This document shows, piece after piece, positions 45,701 to 60,700 of a stretch of 64,000 nucleotides of DNA. Source of the stretch: Incurvaria masculella (taxonomy: Eukaryota > Arthropoda > Insecta > Lepidoptera > Incurvariidae); NCBI GenBank assembly GCA_946894095.1, contig OX335650.1, positions 20,682,001 through 20,746,000 on the forward strand, given 5' to 3'. The translations under genes and the position numbers were made by a program. Position 1 is the stretch's first letter. Each line of letters opens with the position of its first letter. The notes beneath the pieces are model-generated. The model worked only from the letters and a program-made list of their open reading frames with translations. It was not told where the DNA came from and searched no databases.

Positions 45701-48700
45701 ACGCTTCGGCGTCACACGGCGCTTCTCATCGGTCCTTTTGCCTGCCAAACATAGTTTTCCTCATGTCGGTCGCAGGAGCTGCTGCGGGACTACCATGTGG
45801 GCCCGGAGGTGGCGTTCTTCCTGCACCGGCCGGTGCTCGCGCAGCAGATCAGCGCTCGCATGGAGGTGCTGCGGCGCGCGGAGGGCAAGGGCGATGGCGC
45901 GAGCACGGCGCCGGCGCGGTTCGCGGACGCGTCGCGCGAGGCGCTCGAGCCGGTGGTGACGTCGATCGCGCCGCTGCTGCCGGCGCGCGTCTGGGAGGAC
46001 ATCTCGCCGGAGTTCTACACCACGTTTTGGTTAGGGCCACTGTAGTTGTTTGTGTTAGTGTATCATGGTACAAAAATGTCGCCAGGCATTGTACTCTGAA
46101 GTGTTTTTCATTTGTTTTGATTAATGGTGTAGGCATACAGGTGGTACCAGAAGCAGAATAAGCAATACGGAAGCTCCCAACCTTTTTAACAATATGCACT
46201 ATGTTTACTTTCTCTTAGTTTACATATAATTTAAATATTTTTTTATGTAACGACATAGACGGCTAATGCCACAACATCTTTTCATCCAACCCAGGTTGGT
46301 AGCCTGGGCGGGTTTTACGTGCGAACCATGGAACAGCTCACGTTTGTGACGAAATGCACTTATCCAACTTAGAAAGTGAAAAAAAGTGGTCATGAACTGG
46401 CCGGGGATTTGAACCCACGCAAGTCGCTGTGCCCCTGAGCCACCAGCCCGCAATGCCAGATGTAGGTATTACCACAGAATATATATAGGATTACATCCAG
46501 TAGATAAACTCCATACGCTCTAAGCTAGTTTTGCGGTGCTGAACTGTCGCGAATGGTCCTTCAAAGCCATCTTTTTAAAAGTAACAACACTTAGTGCTCC
46601 GCCAATATATAAGTGACAACCCCGACACTCGATGGAGGGAAGGTATTGATCTCAAAAATCGCCTGAATTGAGCTACTGCTGTGGCCCCGATCGCACAGCT
46701 ATATATCTTTTTTTTTTTTTTATGTGACTGGACATGGATGGCTAATACCACAAGTTCTGTCATGGTATTAGCCCAACACACCACATGGGAACTAGGTGCC
46801 ATGCCAGGACCTTCCTTATATTGCACGGCTACATTGAACTTGATGGAAAACACGGACAATTTTCATTGCCGCTTCGACCATCGTTCATCCAATGCGATGG
46901 TACCAACCCGGGCGGGATAAACCCTACCACCTAGTAAGTAAGGAAGGGGACCTACAGTTTAACGTGGAATCCGAACCACGGCCAGCCTCTCTCAACGGTC
47001 GAATGGTCACCCATCCAAGACCAGACCAGACCCGGCGTTGCTTAACTTCGGAGAGCGATCGCCGAAGTGTCGCGCCACTGGGCCACTAAGGCTGATAATA
47101 CTATTGCAATTCAACTTAATGATGCGTGGGCAGGTCTTTAACGATGTACGACCTGCGCGTGCCGGTGGAGAGCTACAAGCGCGAGGTGGAGAAGCTGACG
47201 GCGAGCGCGGAGGCGGCCGCGCGGGAGAGCACCGCCGACAGCAAGCAGAAGAAGGAGCAGGAGCGCTTCCAGACACTCATCGACAAGTTGCAGGTCGCTA
47301 CCTCACTAACCTCTTCGACCTTTTGTCCCTGTCGAAATATCAACATATGCCATTAAACATATGAAAATTTTTTTGGCTTTCAATTGTGCAAAACTCTTGT
47401 CTCTTAAGAACGGCCCGTAAGCTATGCTCCCCATACAAACGTAGTTTACTAATCATTTGGAAACCGCTATTCCAATTAAATTGATATTTAATATCTAATA
47501 TCAGGTAAAAAAATTCTGTGTCTGCACGCTTTTGTTTTTTTTAAAAAATCGAAACCGAATGAAATGAAACCAAAAAGAAAATATTCATACGAATTTTGTT
47601 TTCTCTGTGGTTTGACCCAGAATACATTTACCGAAAAAACAAAGACATGCAGACACAGATATTTGTAGCCTAATATGGAAACAAAATTCGTATGAAACAT
47701 TTATTTTTGCTTTCATTTCATTCGGTTTAGATTTAAAAAAAAAAACAAAAGCATGTAGACACAGATATTTGTTACATGATATTAGATATAAAAATATCAA
47801 TTTAATTGGAATAGCGGTTTCCAAATGATTAGTAAACTACGTTTGTATGGGGAGCATAGCTTACGGGGCGTTCTTAAGGATCCCATCTTAAGCCTCTTGC
47901 AATTTACAATGTGATTACAACTGTTATCAATGCCTGAGACTTTGATTTTGAGACCTCCGATTTTCCAAGCAAGGAACAGCAGGATAACATTGTTGATTTA
48001 CATTAGATTTAGAATAGACAATTTAACATTATGGTTAAATTGTTGCATTGATTATCTTTTTTTTATGTAACTGGACATGGGTGGCTAATACCACCCATGT
48101 CCAGTCATGATATTAGCTCAAACTACCGCATTATGTGAATGATAAATCATTCCAATAACAAACTTGTGGTTAAAGCAATAGAAACTAACGTTTCCACTAA
48201 TGTTGTTAATCACTAGCAGGTACCATCTGCTCTTCTGGCAAGTACCATGTGGATGAAGTTTCTGCAGAAGTTACTGGAGCAAAAATGCCTGATCACCTAT
48301 CACAGCCGGTGCTGCTGAGGGTTTGTGATCCCCACTGGTCATGATAAAGAAGCTGGCTACCTCATCACCTCAGTCATGACATGGTTGACTTGGCACGCTC
48401 ACCGCCCGATTCACACAATGCACATTCCATGTCCAATGCATCAGTTGGCTAGTGCTATTATCGCTGCCTCCCAATCCAACCAACCAGTTGACCCAAGCTT
48501 AACTGGTTTAACTCACTTGCCCCGCACCACTTTTGGCTATCAGCCCAAGGGTGGCTGCTCAACAACACTCGTTGCTCGCAGGGAGGAAGCTCGCTCGCAC
48601 TCGCTTGCGAAAAAAACCTTGTCCTAGCTCTACAAGTAACCGGATGCCACAGGAGGAGAAGCGCCGTCAGACGGAGCACGTGGCACGGGTGCACGGCCGC

Positions 48701-51700
48701 CTCGAGCGCGAGTGCGCTGGCTGGTTCCCTGCGCGCGCCGCCAAGTCCGCCAAGAACGAGACGGTCACGCGGCTCATGCAGCTGTGCCTGTTCCCGCGCT
48801 GCGTCTTCACGCCCGCCGACGCCCTCTACTGCGCCGAATTCGTGCATACGGTGCACGTGCTCAAGACGCCCAACTTCTCCACGCTGCTCTGCTACGATAG
48901 GGTGAGTCGCTGCTTTGTGCTCTTACTCTTACATGTGAAATCTCGAGACATAGGGTTCAGCTCAGAAAAACAAACTCGCTTATATTCACGGCTTCCATTT
49001 CGTTAAGTTGTAATGGCTAGCTCATTCGTTTTAATGTGAAATGAAGTGCCCAAAATTTGCAGTGACTATGATACCCTATCAAGGTCACTGCCGCCAATTT
49101 ACTGTTTGCAAACCCTCCCCTATCTGCAAGAAGTCTGGATATTTTGGTGAAACCATTGAAAGCATTTGTAGCCCCGCTGGGAGGCTCTTTTCTGCACTAA
49201 GTCCGTTGTACCTGCTAATTATGTGATAAGTGATGGATATGAAATTGACAAAATTTGCAATCTTCTAACTACACCTTAATAAGTGCAATGCCCTAAACTA
49301 AAAATAAAATGAAGTTAGACCAACAATGAGTTGTATTGAAAATAGTGATCATTTAGACATACTTGTCTATCGATTTTTACAGTAAGATCCAACACATATT
49401 TTTTGTAATGTTGCAGTTGTTTTGCGACATCACATACTCAGTGATGTCGTGCACAGAGGGCGAGGCGGCGCGCTATGGCACGTTCCTGTGCCGCGTGCTC
49501 GGCACGGCGATGCGCTGGCACGCGTCGCGCGAGAGCTTCCAGCGCGAGTGCGCCAACTACCCGGGCTTCGTCACCAAGTACCGCGTCTCCAATCAGTTCT
49601 CGGAGAACAACGAGCACGTCGGATACGAGAACTATAGGTGAGATGTTGCGAACCTGTTGAAATCACGTACTCGGTGATGTCGTGCACGGAGAGCGAGGCA
49701 GCGCGCTACGGCACGTTCCTGTGCCGCGTGCTCGGCACTGCGATGCGCTGGCACGCGTCGCGCGAGAGCTTCCATCGCGAGTGCGCCAACTACCCGGGCT
49801 TCGTCACCAAGTACCGCGTCTCCAATCAGTTCTCGGAGAACAGCGAGCACGTCGGATACGAGAACTATAGGTGAGATGTTGCGACACTGTGAGGTGGGGT
49901 GCTACGGCACATTACCGCAAACTACGAGACGTTGCATATGAGAACTACAGGTGAGATTTTGCACCATCGGTAAAGTATGGAATGAACTCTCTGCCGAGGT
50001 ATTTCCCTCAATGTACAACCTGAGGTCCTTCAAACATGAGTTTGTGAAGAACATGGGTTCAACGGAACAAAGGGCTGAGTGGCCTGAAACAAACAGGTCC
50101 TGGAATGAGGACAGCTAGTCCTGAAACTCTGACAATCTAAGAGCATCAAACACTGGATCCGACATATTTTTTGATTTTATTCTTGTAGATAGAGTAGCAG
50201 TTGCAAATGAATGAGTTGGAGTCTTTGGCTGTAGGATTCAGGTGTTAATTTTTTTTTATTTAAAATTTTGATTGTACCATGGAACATCCAATCCTAGCGT
50301 CTTCGTTTGAAAACTCTATGATGTCGTTGTTTGTATTGAAGGCAAATCCCCAGAGCTGTATCCCATACATCCATATTGGACGTACATTGTAAACTAATTC
50401 CAAAAGTGTCCTCACTAAAACTAAAAATCTTATAACAGCTCATTAAAACGTGTCTCCGTTGCAGGCACGTGTGTCACAAGTGGCACTTCAAGATCACGAA
50501 GGCTATGGTGGTGTGCCTGGACTCTGGCGACTATGCGCAGATCCGCAACGCCATAACCGTGCTGATACGAATCTTACCGCACTTCCCCGTGCTCGCCAAG
50601 CTCAGCCAGATCATCGAGAGGAAGATAGACAAGGTACCATAGTAGGCTGAGGTAACCGATAAGGAATTTTGCTTGGAGCAACACTTTAAGGCGGCCCATC
50701 CCGCTCATCTCCCCATACAAAAGGGGAAAGAAGATCACGCCTATATTTCTTGTCACAGATCAAAAATTTTGCTCAAAATAGCTTTATTTGATTGAACTAG
50801 ATGTCTGATGACCGTTGGCATTGTAAAATTGTGTTTGGTTTCCAAGTTATAACGTCCGAAAGTTTGGATTTTTCGCGCGTTTTATACAATAACTTTGGAG
50901 GTGGATTACGCAATGATAAAGTAAGAACATCTTAAAAAGATTAGTCATCAGACATAGCTTATTTAATCAAAATTTATAATCTATTTGGTTTTTGTTAGAT
51001 TTTTGACTACAGCGGTCGTGGTTTACTTTTACCTATAAGTCGTTTTGAAATTAAAATTTTCGTAAATCTTACCAAATCACACACTATGCACATTGTCTTT
51101 TTTGTGGACAGGTTGCATCTTCCTCATCACGGAGCCTGTCTTATTCTTAGAAACAGAGAAGGTCCCAGATCGCAACAGCACGGTTTTGTACCGTGCCCGC
51201 AAATGAGTTGAGGCCGCCGGGTTGGGCCACCTTAAGACCTGTTCTGAAAAAATAATAATCAATACATTACTTCCAATTCGTGGAATGGATTAGCAGTAGC
51301 ATTTTAGTTCTAACTTAACTACAACATAAATGTGACGAAATATTATTTATCTAGAAATCAAGCATGTAGTTTCTTCACGTGTTCTCCTTCATGGAGTTAA
51401 TCGAATCTAAGATCAATCAATCAGACTTCAAGGCCTGTTCTGACGTAAAATGTGAAATGATGACGGCATGCAACCTACGTCATGGAATTGATTGGCAGTA
51501 GCATTATCTTTCAACTTTACTACAACATGAAAAAATTATCTTGAAATCGGTGTAGTTTCTTTGCAAGTTCTTCACTGACGTGAAGTTTGTGATGTAACTT
51601 TCCATAGATGTACAAATTTACTCATGTAAGATAGGTAGACCGTGTAAATGCTTTGGTCGTTATTTGTGTGTTGTCTCTCTATATTCCCATTGTCACAATC

Positions 51701-54700
51701 TGCCCTCAGCCTCAACTCGAAGTTTTACACCCAAAGTAAGTAAGCAGCAGTCACATTTATCTTGAAAAGCCCTCTAGTTACATCGCCCAACTCCAAAACG
51801 CTATGTTTATACAACAAAACATTTGTATAACTGATGTATTATATTGAAAGGTGGATTCTTCAATGTCATGACCTTTTAAGGGTCATTCTGATTTCGTTAT
51901 TATGAAAGCAATGAGGATGGGTTTTTGTCGCAGGTGCAAGAGGAGGAGAAGAACGTCCGTCCGGACCTGTACGTACTGGCGACGTGCTACCACGGTCAGT
52001 TGCGCAACAAGCTGCCCTCCATGATGCGCGAGAGCGAGTTCCATCAGGTACACCCCGACACTCACACACAGACACACCCTCACATTACTACATACCTACA
52101 TCACTAGTTTATTGGAAGCTGAGAGAGGGAAATTCTCGAGAAACATTTGCTCATTCGACTCTTGAAAACAGAAGACAGTCATTTAACGGGCAACATAATT
52201 CCCAAAAAAAGATCCCTATTACTGACGGTGGCGGATGCAGCTGTTAGCACATTATTGAGTGGACCTTTCTTTAAACGGTCAACCGTTAAGAAAATCATGA
52301 CCAATAAATTACTGCTTCCACCATATTTCATTCAATGCGATAGTACCGACCCGGATAAGCCTAACTCTTCCAAAAAGTAAGTAGGTAAGAGGACCTCATG
52401 TGGCTCTTAACTATGGTAGTGTCAAGGAAAATGGATTTGTAAGTTTCGGATAAGAATAAAAAGGTTCCACAGGTGTTACTTGTTAGGCTACGGCCCACAC
52501 GTGATTGGTGACCAGTGTGAGTAATGCATGTGCTTTTATCAGGTGGGAGAGAAGGTCAAACCGAGCGCGGTGGCAGCTGCAGCGGTGACGCCCGCGAAGG
52601 AAGACACGAAGACGGAACCGGCGACGAACGGCACGGCGAGTCTCGCGCCGCCACCAGGTACACGTCCGTCATACTAGCTGGATCCCAAGGTTAGCTCCAA
52701 TGCTCGGTGGGGTACTGATAGCTCCCTCCAAAAATCATCTAATCCTAAATTGATAAATTAATAACAAAATATATAAAATTCCACTCTTCGAAATGTATAT
52801 TATGTTAGCGAAAACTATGCTACTCCGTTCCTACAACCACTGCTTTTTTAAAATTAACCTGACATGGATGGCTAATACCACACAACTACCATAATGATAT
52901 TAGCCCAATACACCACATTCACGAAGGAATTAGGTGCCATGCTAGGACCTTCCCTTTATAAGCACAGCTAAATTGAACTGGATGGAATACACGGAAAATT
53001 TTTCATTGCCGTTCAACCATATTTTCATCCAATGTGACGATACGAACCTGGGTAGGCTAGAACTTGCAGGGGAAGGGGACCTACAGTTTTAAATGGATTC
53101 TGAACCATAGAGTAACTCGCATTCGTCACGAAATGCTCTTTTCCAACTCAGAAAGAGAATGAAAGTGGTGCATGAATGGGGCGAGGACTTGAACCCAGAC
53201 CTCTGGTATGCAAGGCAAGGGTCTGCGCCACTAGGCTACGAGCCGCTCAGATTCTTTAGTTCTTTCTTCTTATTTAGAGCCTTTAGTTCTATCATATCAG
53301 CATCCGCTTGGTTGTGTGTGTGTGTGCAGCGGGCGAGGCGGTGAAGGATACGCGCGGGGGCGAGCGGCGGCGCGCGGCGGAGCCCGACCCGCCGCCCGAG
53401 CGGGAGAAGGAGCCCAAACGAGACTCCCACGGGTATGCATAACTCTCTCTCTCTCTATCTCCATTATGAAGGGTGGAATGACACCGGCTTGGGCGAATTT
53501 TTAAATAAAATTACTTAGCTTTTGCTAACGATTGAGCTCGACATTTATTTGTCATTAATGAAAAAGACAAATAAAAGAACTGCTAGTGTATACTAAATCA
53601 ATAACAATAATATTACTGATTTATTGATTGGATGGTTTTCGTTATTGAACTGACTACAGGTGTCCAAGGTTCGGTCAGGAATGTCCAAGTATCTTGATTT
53701 GTATTGTATGTATTAATGCACTGATGAAAGATGAACTTTTATCTCAATTATTTTCAATATTACCATTTTCCATCTAACTAGATGCATACGACGGTGTGAG
53801 CGTGCTCTAAACTCGCACGCGTGTAGTGCACTTAGCCTGCCTCGGCTGCGCTGCTTGCGCCCGCATGTTTCGCTAGAGCGTGCAAACAATAAGTAAAATG
53901 AAAACTAAATGTGTATCTGGAAAACTAGTATAGGTAGGACCATTTTTCTTTTTGTTATATGTTTATTAGATTATATACAAAGGCTCATTTCAATTTTGCT
54001 GACCTAACGTCGGCCACTCTGCATACATTTTCGGGAACGAAATAACTCTTCGCGATGGGTCGCATGCACGCTCCCGGTAAGGGTATTTCCCAGTCGGCTC
54101 TGCCGTACCGCCGTAGCGTGCCTACCTGGCTGAAGCTCAGCGCTGACGATGTCAAGGAACAGATTTTCAAGCTTGGCAAGAAAGGCCTCACACCCTCACA
54201 GATTGGTGTAATGCTCAGGGACTCGCACGGAGTGGCGCAGGTCCGCTTCGTAACCGGCAAGAAGATCCTCCGGATCATGAAGGCTATGGGCCTGGCCCCT
54301 GACCTACCCGAGGACCTTTACTACCTTATTAAGAAAGCGGTGGCGATGAGAAAGCATTTGGAGAGGAACCGCAAGGACCGCGACAGCAAGTTCCGATTGA
54401 TCCTGGTCGAGTCTCGTATTCACCGGCTGGCCCTCTACTACAAGACGAAGAGCGTGCTGCCGCCAAACTGGAAATACGAGTCTAGCACTGCATCTGCGCT
54501 TGTCGCCTAACTTTATACAGCTATAAAATAAAAAAATAAAAAGTATAAAAATAAAAAAATAAGCTGAAAGTCTTGTAAGTATCAATGGAAAAAAAATACA
54601 AAATGGCAAACCTGGCGAAGTTTCTTGTCGTTTCTTCTTCGCCAGAAGTAATTGAACTGACAGAAAAAGGAAAAAATATTATAACGAATCCGAGTATGTA

Positions 54701-57700
54701 ATTCAATTTATTTAAAATCTAATGGACAAAATAAAGAAACTATTACAATTGATGTTTACAGATGCAACGTCGCTTCTTTAACCTTATCTTGAATAGTATT
54801 TTATACCTTAGGTAACTGGCATTATTCTAGCTGGCACTGGAGTAGCGGTTCATTATTATGGCTTTGTCATTTTTTATGACTCTTGTTTAAAACTGCAGGT
54901 CGAGAGGCGAAAGAGAGAGGATGAAAGAGGAAGTGAGACGCAAGGATCGCTCACCACGGGAACGATCGCATCGGGTGAGTACGAAATAATGGCCCACTGA
55001 TTAATGACTCACTCGTTTGCATACCATCCAAGTGTTCTATTCACAACACACATTACTTTGTTTTCAAAAGTTTTAATATATGACTCATTAAGGTGGCCCT
55101 TCCCGGCGGGACTAACTCATTCGCGGGCACGGTACAAAACCGTGCTATTGCGCTCTGGGCAATGTGATAATATGGTATGTGTGTTACAGGAGGAGCGCTA
55201 CCTCGAGGCCGTGTCGCCGCCGGCGGAGCCGCGCCACGCCCACCAACCTGACGACCTCGACCGAGGTATGCCACCGCTATCACCGCTGGGCTTCACCCTC
55301 TAAACAAGTTAAAAATTAAGATTGCTTTTTTTTTCTATACACTTCTAGCACAGGGCCAGTATTTTTGCATCACTGATTGCATCGCCGTCCGATGCAGGCA
55401 CCGTCCATTTTAGGCACCCTAATACGACACCGATGCATTTTTATAAATTTATAAATTTATAAATTTGCAAATTTATAAAATTGGAATATGTATACAGCTA
55501 TGGGTACAAATGTACCTGAAATAAAACTATATTATTATTATTATTATTATTAAAAATAAACTCGATACTAGCCTGGACCCAGATTCAAAGCTAGGGCTTT
55601 TTGCTACTCTCAACGCACCTTGGTGCTAGTGACAGTTGGCTGGCTTTTCCCTGTGCCGTCGGCGACGCATCACTTGGCTCTTATGTCGAAGATTTCCCAC
55701 AAGCATATGACATGACCTTCTCGTGAAGGCTTTAAAAAATTGGCTCTCTACGAGTACATTTGCTGTCGCATACGCACTTCACACAAACCAAGACAATTCT
55801 AATGTTTCTGACATGTTTTGTCAGGGGATAGGCAAAGGAAATTTACATACAGCTGTCATGGAAACTATACAATACCAATGATACATATTACGAATGATAG
55901 AGTTGATGTAATATTGGTAAAAAAAACCGGCCAAGTACGAGTCGGGCTCGCACACGAAGGGTTCCGTACCATCGAACAAGATTTAACAAAAAAAAAAAAC
56001 GTTTTTTGTATGGGGACCCCGTTTAATTCTTCTTATTCTTAAATGTTACCTATTTGTTGTTATAGCGGCAAAAATAATACACACTCTGTGAAAATTTCAG
56101 CTGCCTACCTATTACGGTTCATGAGATACAGCCCTGTGACGGACGGACGGACGGACAGCGGAGGCTTAGTAATAGGGTTCCGTTTTCACCCTTTGGGTAC
56201 GGAACCCTAAAAAAACTGATGAGCGACACGAGCAAGATTAATTAATGCCAAATTTGTATTGCTTTCAGAAGTGAAACGTATAAAGATAGAAAGCGGTGCG
56301 GGCCGAAAGGTGAGTACTGTGTGTTAGTCCCCTCGTCGCGTCGGCTGCCGAACAACGATTGGGCTGAGGACCTCGCGACCCCCGCCCCCGCAACCCACGA
56401 CCAGCCACAAGTGACAAGCTCAACGAGCTCGACAAGTGACGTGATAAGAACTATCGTTCATCGTCGCGAGCGCTCGCGGACTGTAACAGTGCTTAAAAAT
56501 TAAATTAAAACAGTGAAATAATGTAAATAATAAAAATCTGTTAAAAAAAATATTCGACTCTGCATCAATGTCAGAATACTACCGGGGAATCAATTGTAAG
56601 TCACCTACAATGGAACAAGAAAATATTTTTTTTCGTCATGTTTAAGAATAATGTAATTTGAAGTGAAACTATTTGGAAGATCACATTGCTCGAAACCATA
56701 AAAGAGAAGACAATGATAAAGAGGATTGTGGATAAATCATGTCAACTAATTAACTAATCATGATATTACCATCAGTATTAACATCAAGACAGCATCAAAG
56801 GTAAGAAATAATATTGCCTCATCAGGTTCTACTCGAGCAAGTCAATCAAAGATTAATTGTTTACGAGAGAGATACATCTGCGATAAAACGAAAAAGAGAT
56901 ACAATTGGGAATGTCCTAAATATTTGGAGTCATTGACTATACAACAACATATTTATTGAATACGGTGCGGAATTACAGATATAAAGGAAAAAAATGCGAC
57001 AAAAAAAATTTACTAATCATAGCCAGCTGAAGGGAAGCGTCATCAAACCATGTTATGGGTGTAAAATGTTATTGGAGATTCCTTCTCTGTGCAAGAAATG
57101 CACCCTGCTTCACCAATAACGAGAAGATTCACGAAATCCAACGATACAGGATAAAATCCAAAAGGGCTCAAAATCTCACAGAAATGCGGGTCCAAAATAA
57201 CCTCTCAGTGGGCGTACTAGACACAACTGAAGTGTCACGGCTGAAGCGGTTTAGAATTGCAGCTGAATTATAAAATATAGAGAAAGTATGAACCAGTTAT
57301 CAGTTGATGCAGCTATCCTATGATGAAGGCTACGAGAGCAAGCATAGAGCGATAACAAAATATCAGAGACAATACATTGTTATTGTTTAATAAGGATGTC
57401 CCAAGTATATAATACTGTGTAAGAACTATCAAGGAAATAAAGTTCTGGTTTAAATTCACACACTGAAAAATAGTCAAATCAAATTTAGTAGAACAGTTCA
57501 AAGGGAAACGTATCCTCATTCCAGTCAAGATTGGGTCAGCAGAAGTGCAGTTGTTTTGAAATCATCAAAAAATAATGTTGATGTCGCAACAGGAGCATCA
57601 AGAAGTTCTATACGGAAAGTAACCAGGATTTTTTTTAAAAGATAAATATTTACGACTACAGTCATGGCGGAATTCTTTTTTGACAACCCTAAGTTTGAGA

Positions 57701-60700
57701 AGAGTGGTTGGAAGATTGCAACTACTCATCCAATAAAAAGAGCAACCACAATGAAAATAAATTTGGAACTGCAATACCCTACAGATTCATCCATTGAAAC
57801 AAGATAAACAAGATGCAATTAAATGCAATAAACAATCAACACGGAATAAATAATGAATCCGATAAATGAATTATTTTGTGATGATACATTGAAAAGAAAT
57901 CAAAACAGCTATATATATCCTAGATTCGTCTCTTCCGGAAATATGTTTTTATTGGATCGGCAACAGATACTTTGGTCTAGATCGAGTGTGATTGCTATCC
58001 TGAAGATGCATATGATACCAAGAAATAATAGAGAAGCTTCCCAAAATTACTAACAGTTATTAATGAAACATTTTATGGTTTGAAGTACTACAATGAAGAA
58101 CCGCAGACAGGATATAGAAGTCAACGATTGAAGACCTATTCAAGACGCCGCATCAGCTTCAACATGTACCTGTTATGCGGAAATTCATCAAAAATGTCAA
58201 TTCATCCTTTGAGTCAAAGCAATAACCAAAAACTCAATATAATAAATAATAATAAAATAAGTAGTACGAAGAGCGATGGTTGACTTGCGGAGGTCGTCCA
58301 ATCAGCCCAATCTCTAATGGCCGGTAAGGTGCATTACTTTTATCCATTACTCAATCCACGCAGAACCATTTATAGAACAACACAATCACTCATACCGACA
58401 GACCGTTGAAATATGGATATCCTAGCTCGAGGTATTGTAATATTGCCGACATTGCCGTCGAGAAGACGACAAAACTGCAATTTTGATGCAATCTTTTGGC
58501 ATTATTTAAAATCTGTTTTTCGGTTATTTTACCTAATGACTTTGTAGTGTTTAAGAAATCGGTGGCGATTGAGGGCTCCAGGATGTGGGATTATACTGAT
58601 GTGGGCTGTCTATGAGGGATACTTTGGAGATGACCGCGGTCGTTAAACATGTTTGAAAAATGTTAAGTCTTTTCACGCGGCGGGAGTAGAGATTCTCCGA
58701 CGTTTCGAGCTGATCGTTCAGCCTGTTGTCAAGGAGGCATCTGCCACGCTCGTACGCAGCAGACGACTGACAAGCTAGGCTCGCCGTGGTCGTAGATCGT
58801 AGCTGTGGGTGGGGGTGGTAGCGGAAATCTGTTTGGCTGCGTTCCTAACCTCAGACGACAGGCAGTATATCGTCTTATCCTTGTCTGTATAAACATGTCT
58901 ATGAGTGATTGTGTAATCTGTGTCTATAGAGAAAGGCTCAACACATTGGCCATCTTTCAAAGTTTTTTTTTTTTTTATGCGACCTGACATGGATGGCTAA
59001 TACCACACAACTACCGTTATGATACTAGCCCAATACACCACATTCCCGAAGGAATTAGGTGCCATGCCAGGACCTTCCCTTTAAGAGCACGGCTACATTG
59101 AACTGGATGGAAAACACGGACAATTTTTCATTGCCGCTTTGACCATCTTTTCATCCAATGCGATGGTACCAACCCGGGTGGGCTTAAACCCTACCACCTA
59201 GTAGGGGAAGGGGACCTACAGTTTTACATGGATTCCGAACCATGGAGCAGCTCGCATTCGTGACGAAATGCACTTATCGAACTCTGAAAGAGAAAGAAAG
59301 TGGTGCAAGTTGGTATTGAACCCGGGCCTCTGGTACGCTAGGCCAGTCCCCGCGCCACTAGGCTACGAGCCACTCAAAATAGTCCTAGAGCATTGGGCGT
59401 GTAAATACAAAGGTCGCAGGTTCAGATCCCCTACAAGACAGCTGTCAGACCATAAAGGTTTCTGAAAAATTTCAGCTTTTGATTCAAAAGTCACATTTCA
59501 ACTACATATTTATTGGAAAAAGGGTAATTTCGTAATATTCAAAGTACAAAATATGAGACATGTTCCAGGATCAAAACTGTCATAAATTCACTTGATTTAC
59601 TTTGTCTACGTTGGACTCAGATCGTTTGGATTTGGTGTCTAAACAACTTTTTATGACAGAATCTTAGCCGAGTTGCGTGAGTTTTTTTATCTGAAAAGAA
59701 TTTGGATAATATACTTGTGTGGTATTGATAAAGATTTGTGCTTGGTATTTTTTAATTTAATATATTTTCTACAGATTTTTAAATATTAATAGTAATAAAC
59801 ATATAACCCTTTTTTGATTATGGTAGTCGGTTTGATGCCTGCTTGGACAATAGAATTACATAGTACAAACAATTGAACTAATTATAGTGTAGAGGTGCAA
59901 TAACATTCGGTAATAAAGTTTTATTTTATTTATTATGAATAAAACTTGAACTTATTTTCACATTTATGTGGAAAACACTGACGAGCACATGTATGGTGTG
60001 GTGCATTACAATAAGAACACTTTTGAATTATTTCAATGTAATTTTCTTACCTGGATAACTTATTCACCAAAATTATAGTTTCTTATTCAGATTGTCAATG
60101 TTTAATTAGCTGGGAACGCTTTACATTTCCAAAAAATAACAAAAATAAAATGTCTTCCAAAAACTTTTAACGTATTGATAATATTAATTAATATTATCAG
60201 TATCATTATGCTCAGACAGCCATATTATTTACCCAATATGTCCTCGAAAAGTTATTTTAATTTAAACTATTTTATTGTAATAAAAAAAAATCGGCTAAGA
60301 AAATGTAATTTCTCCCTAGGCCGGGACACATCACATGTAAGACTTATCTCACATGTCTCACAGACACACAGACATATCTCACAATGTTAATGCTAGGAAC
60401 ATCACTGGTGGCGTGCGTTCCACCGATGCCACACCCCGCCAAATGTACCACCGACGAGTGTGAAATGAAATGAAAATGAAATGAAAATATTCTTTATTGC
60501 TTACAACTATTACATAGTATGCAAAGGCGAGCTTATTGCCAAAGGCAATCTCTAACAGCTAACCTTAATATTAGAAAATATATTAAGAGGTAGCAAGAAA
60601 CAATAAATTACTTAAAACTAAGCACCATAATCACACTTAGAAAACATTAGATAACTTAAAACTATATAAACAGAAAATATTTGATTGATTTAATTGTTAT

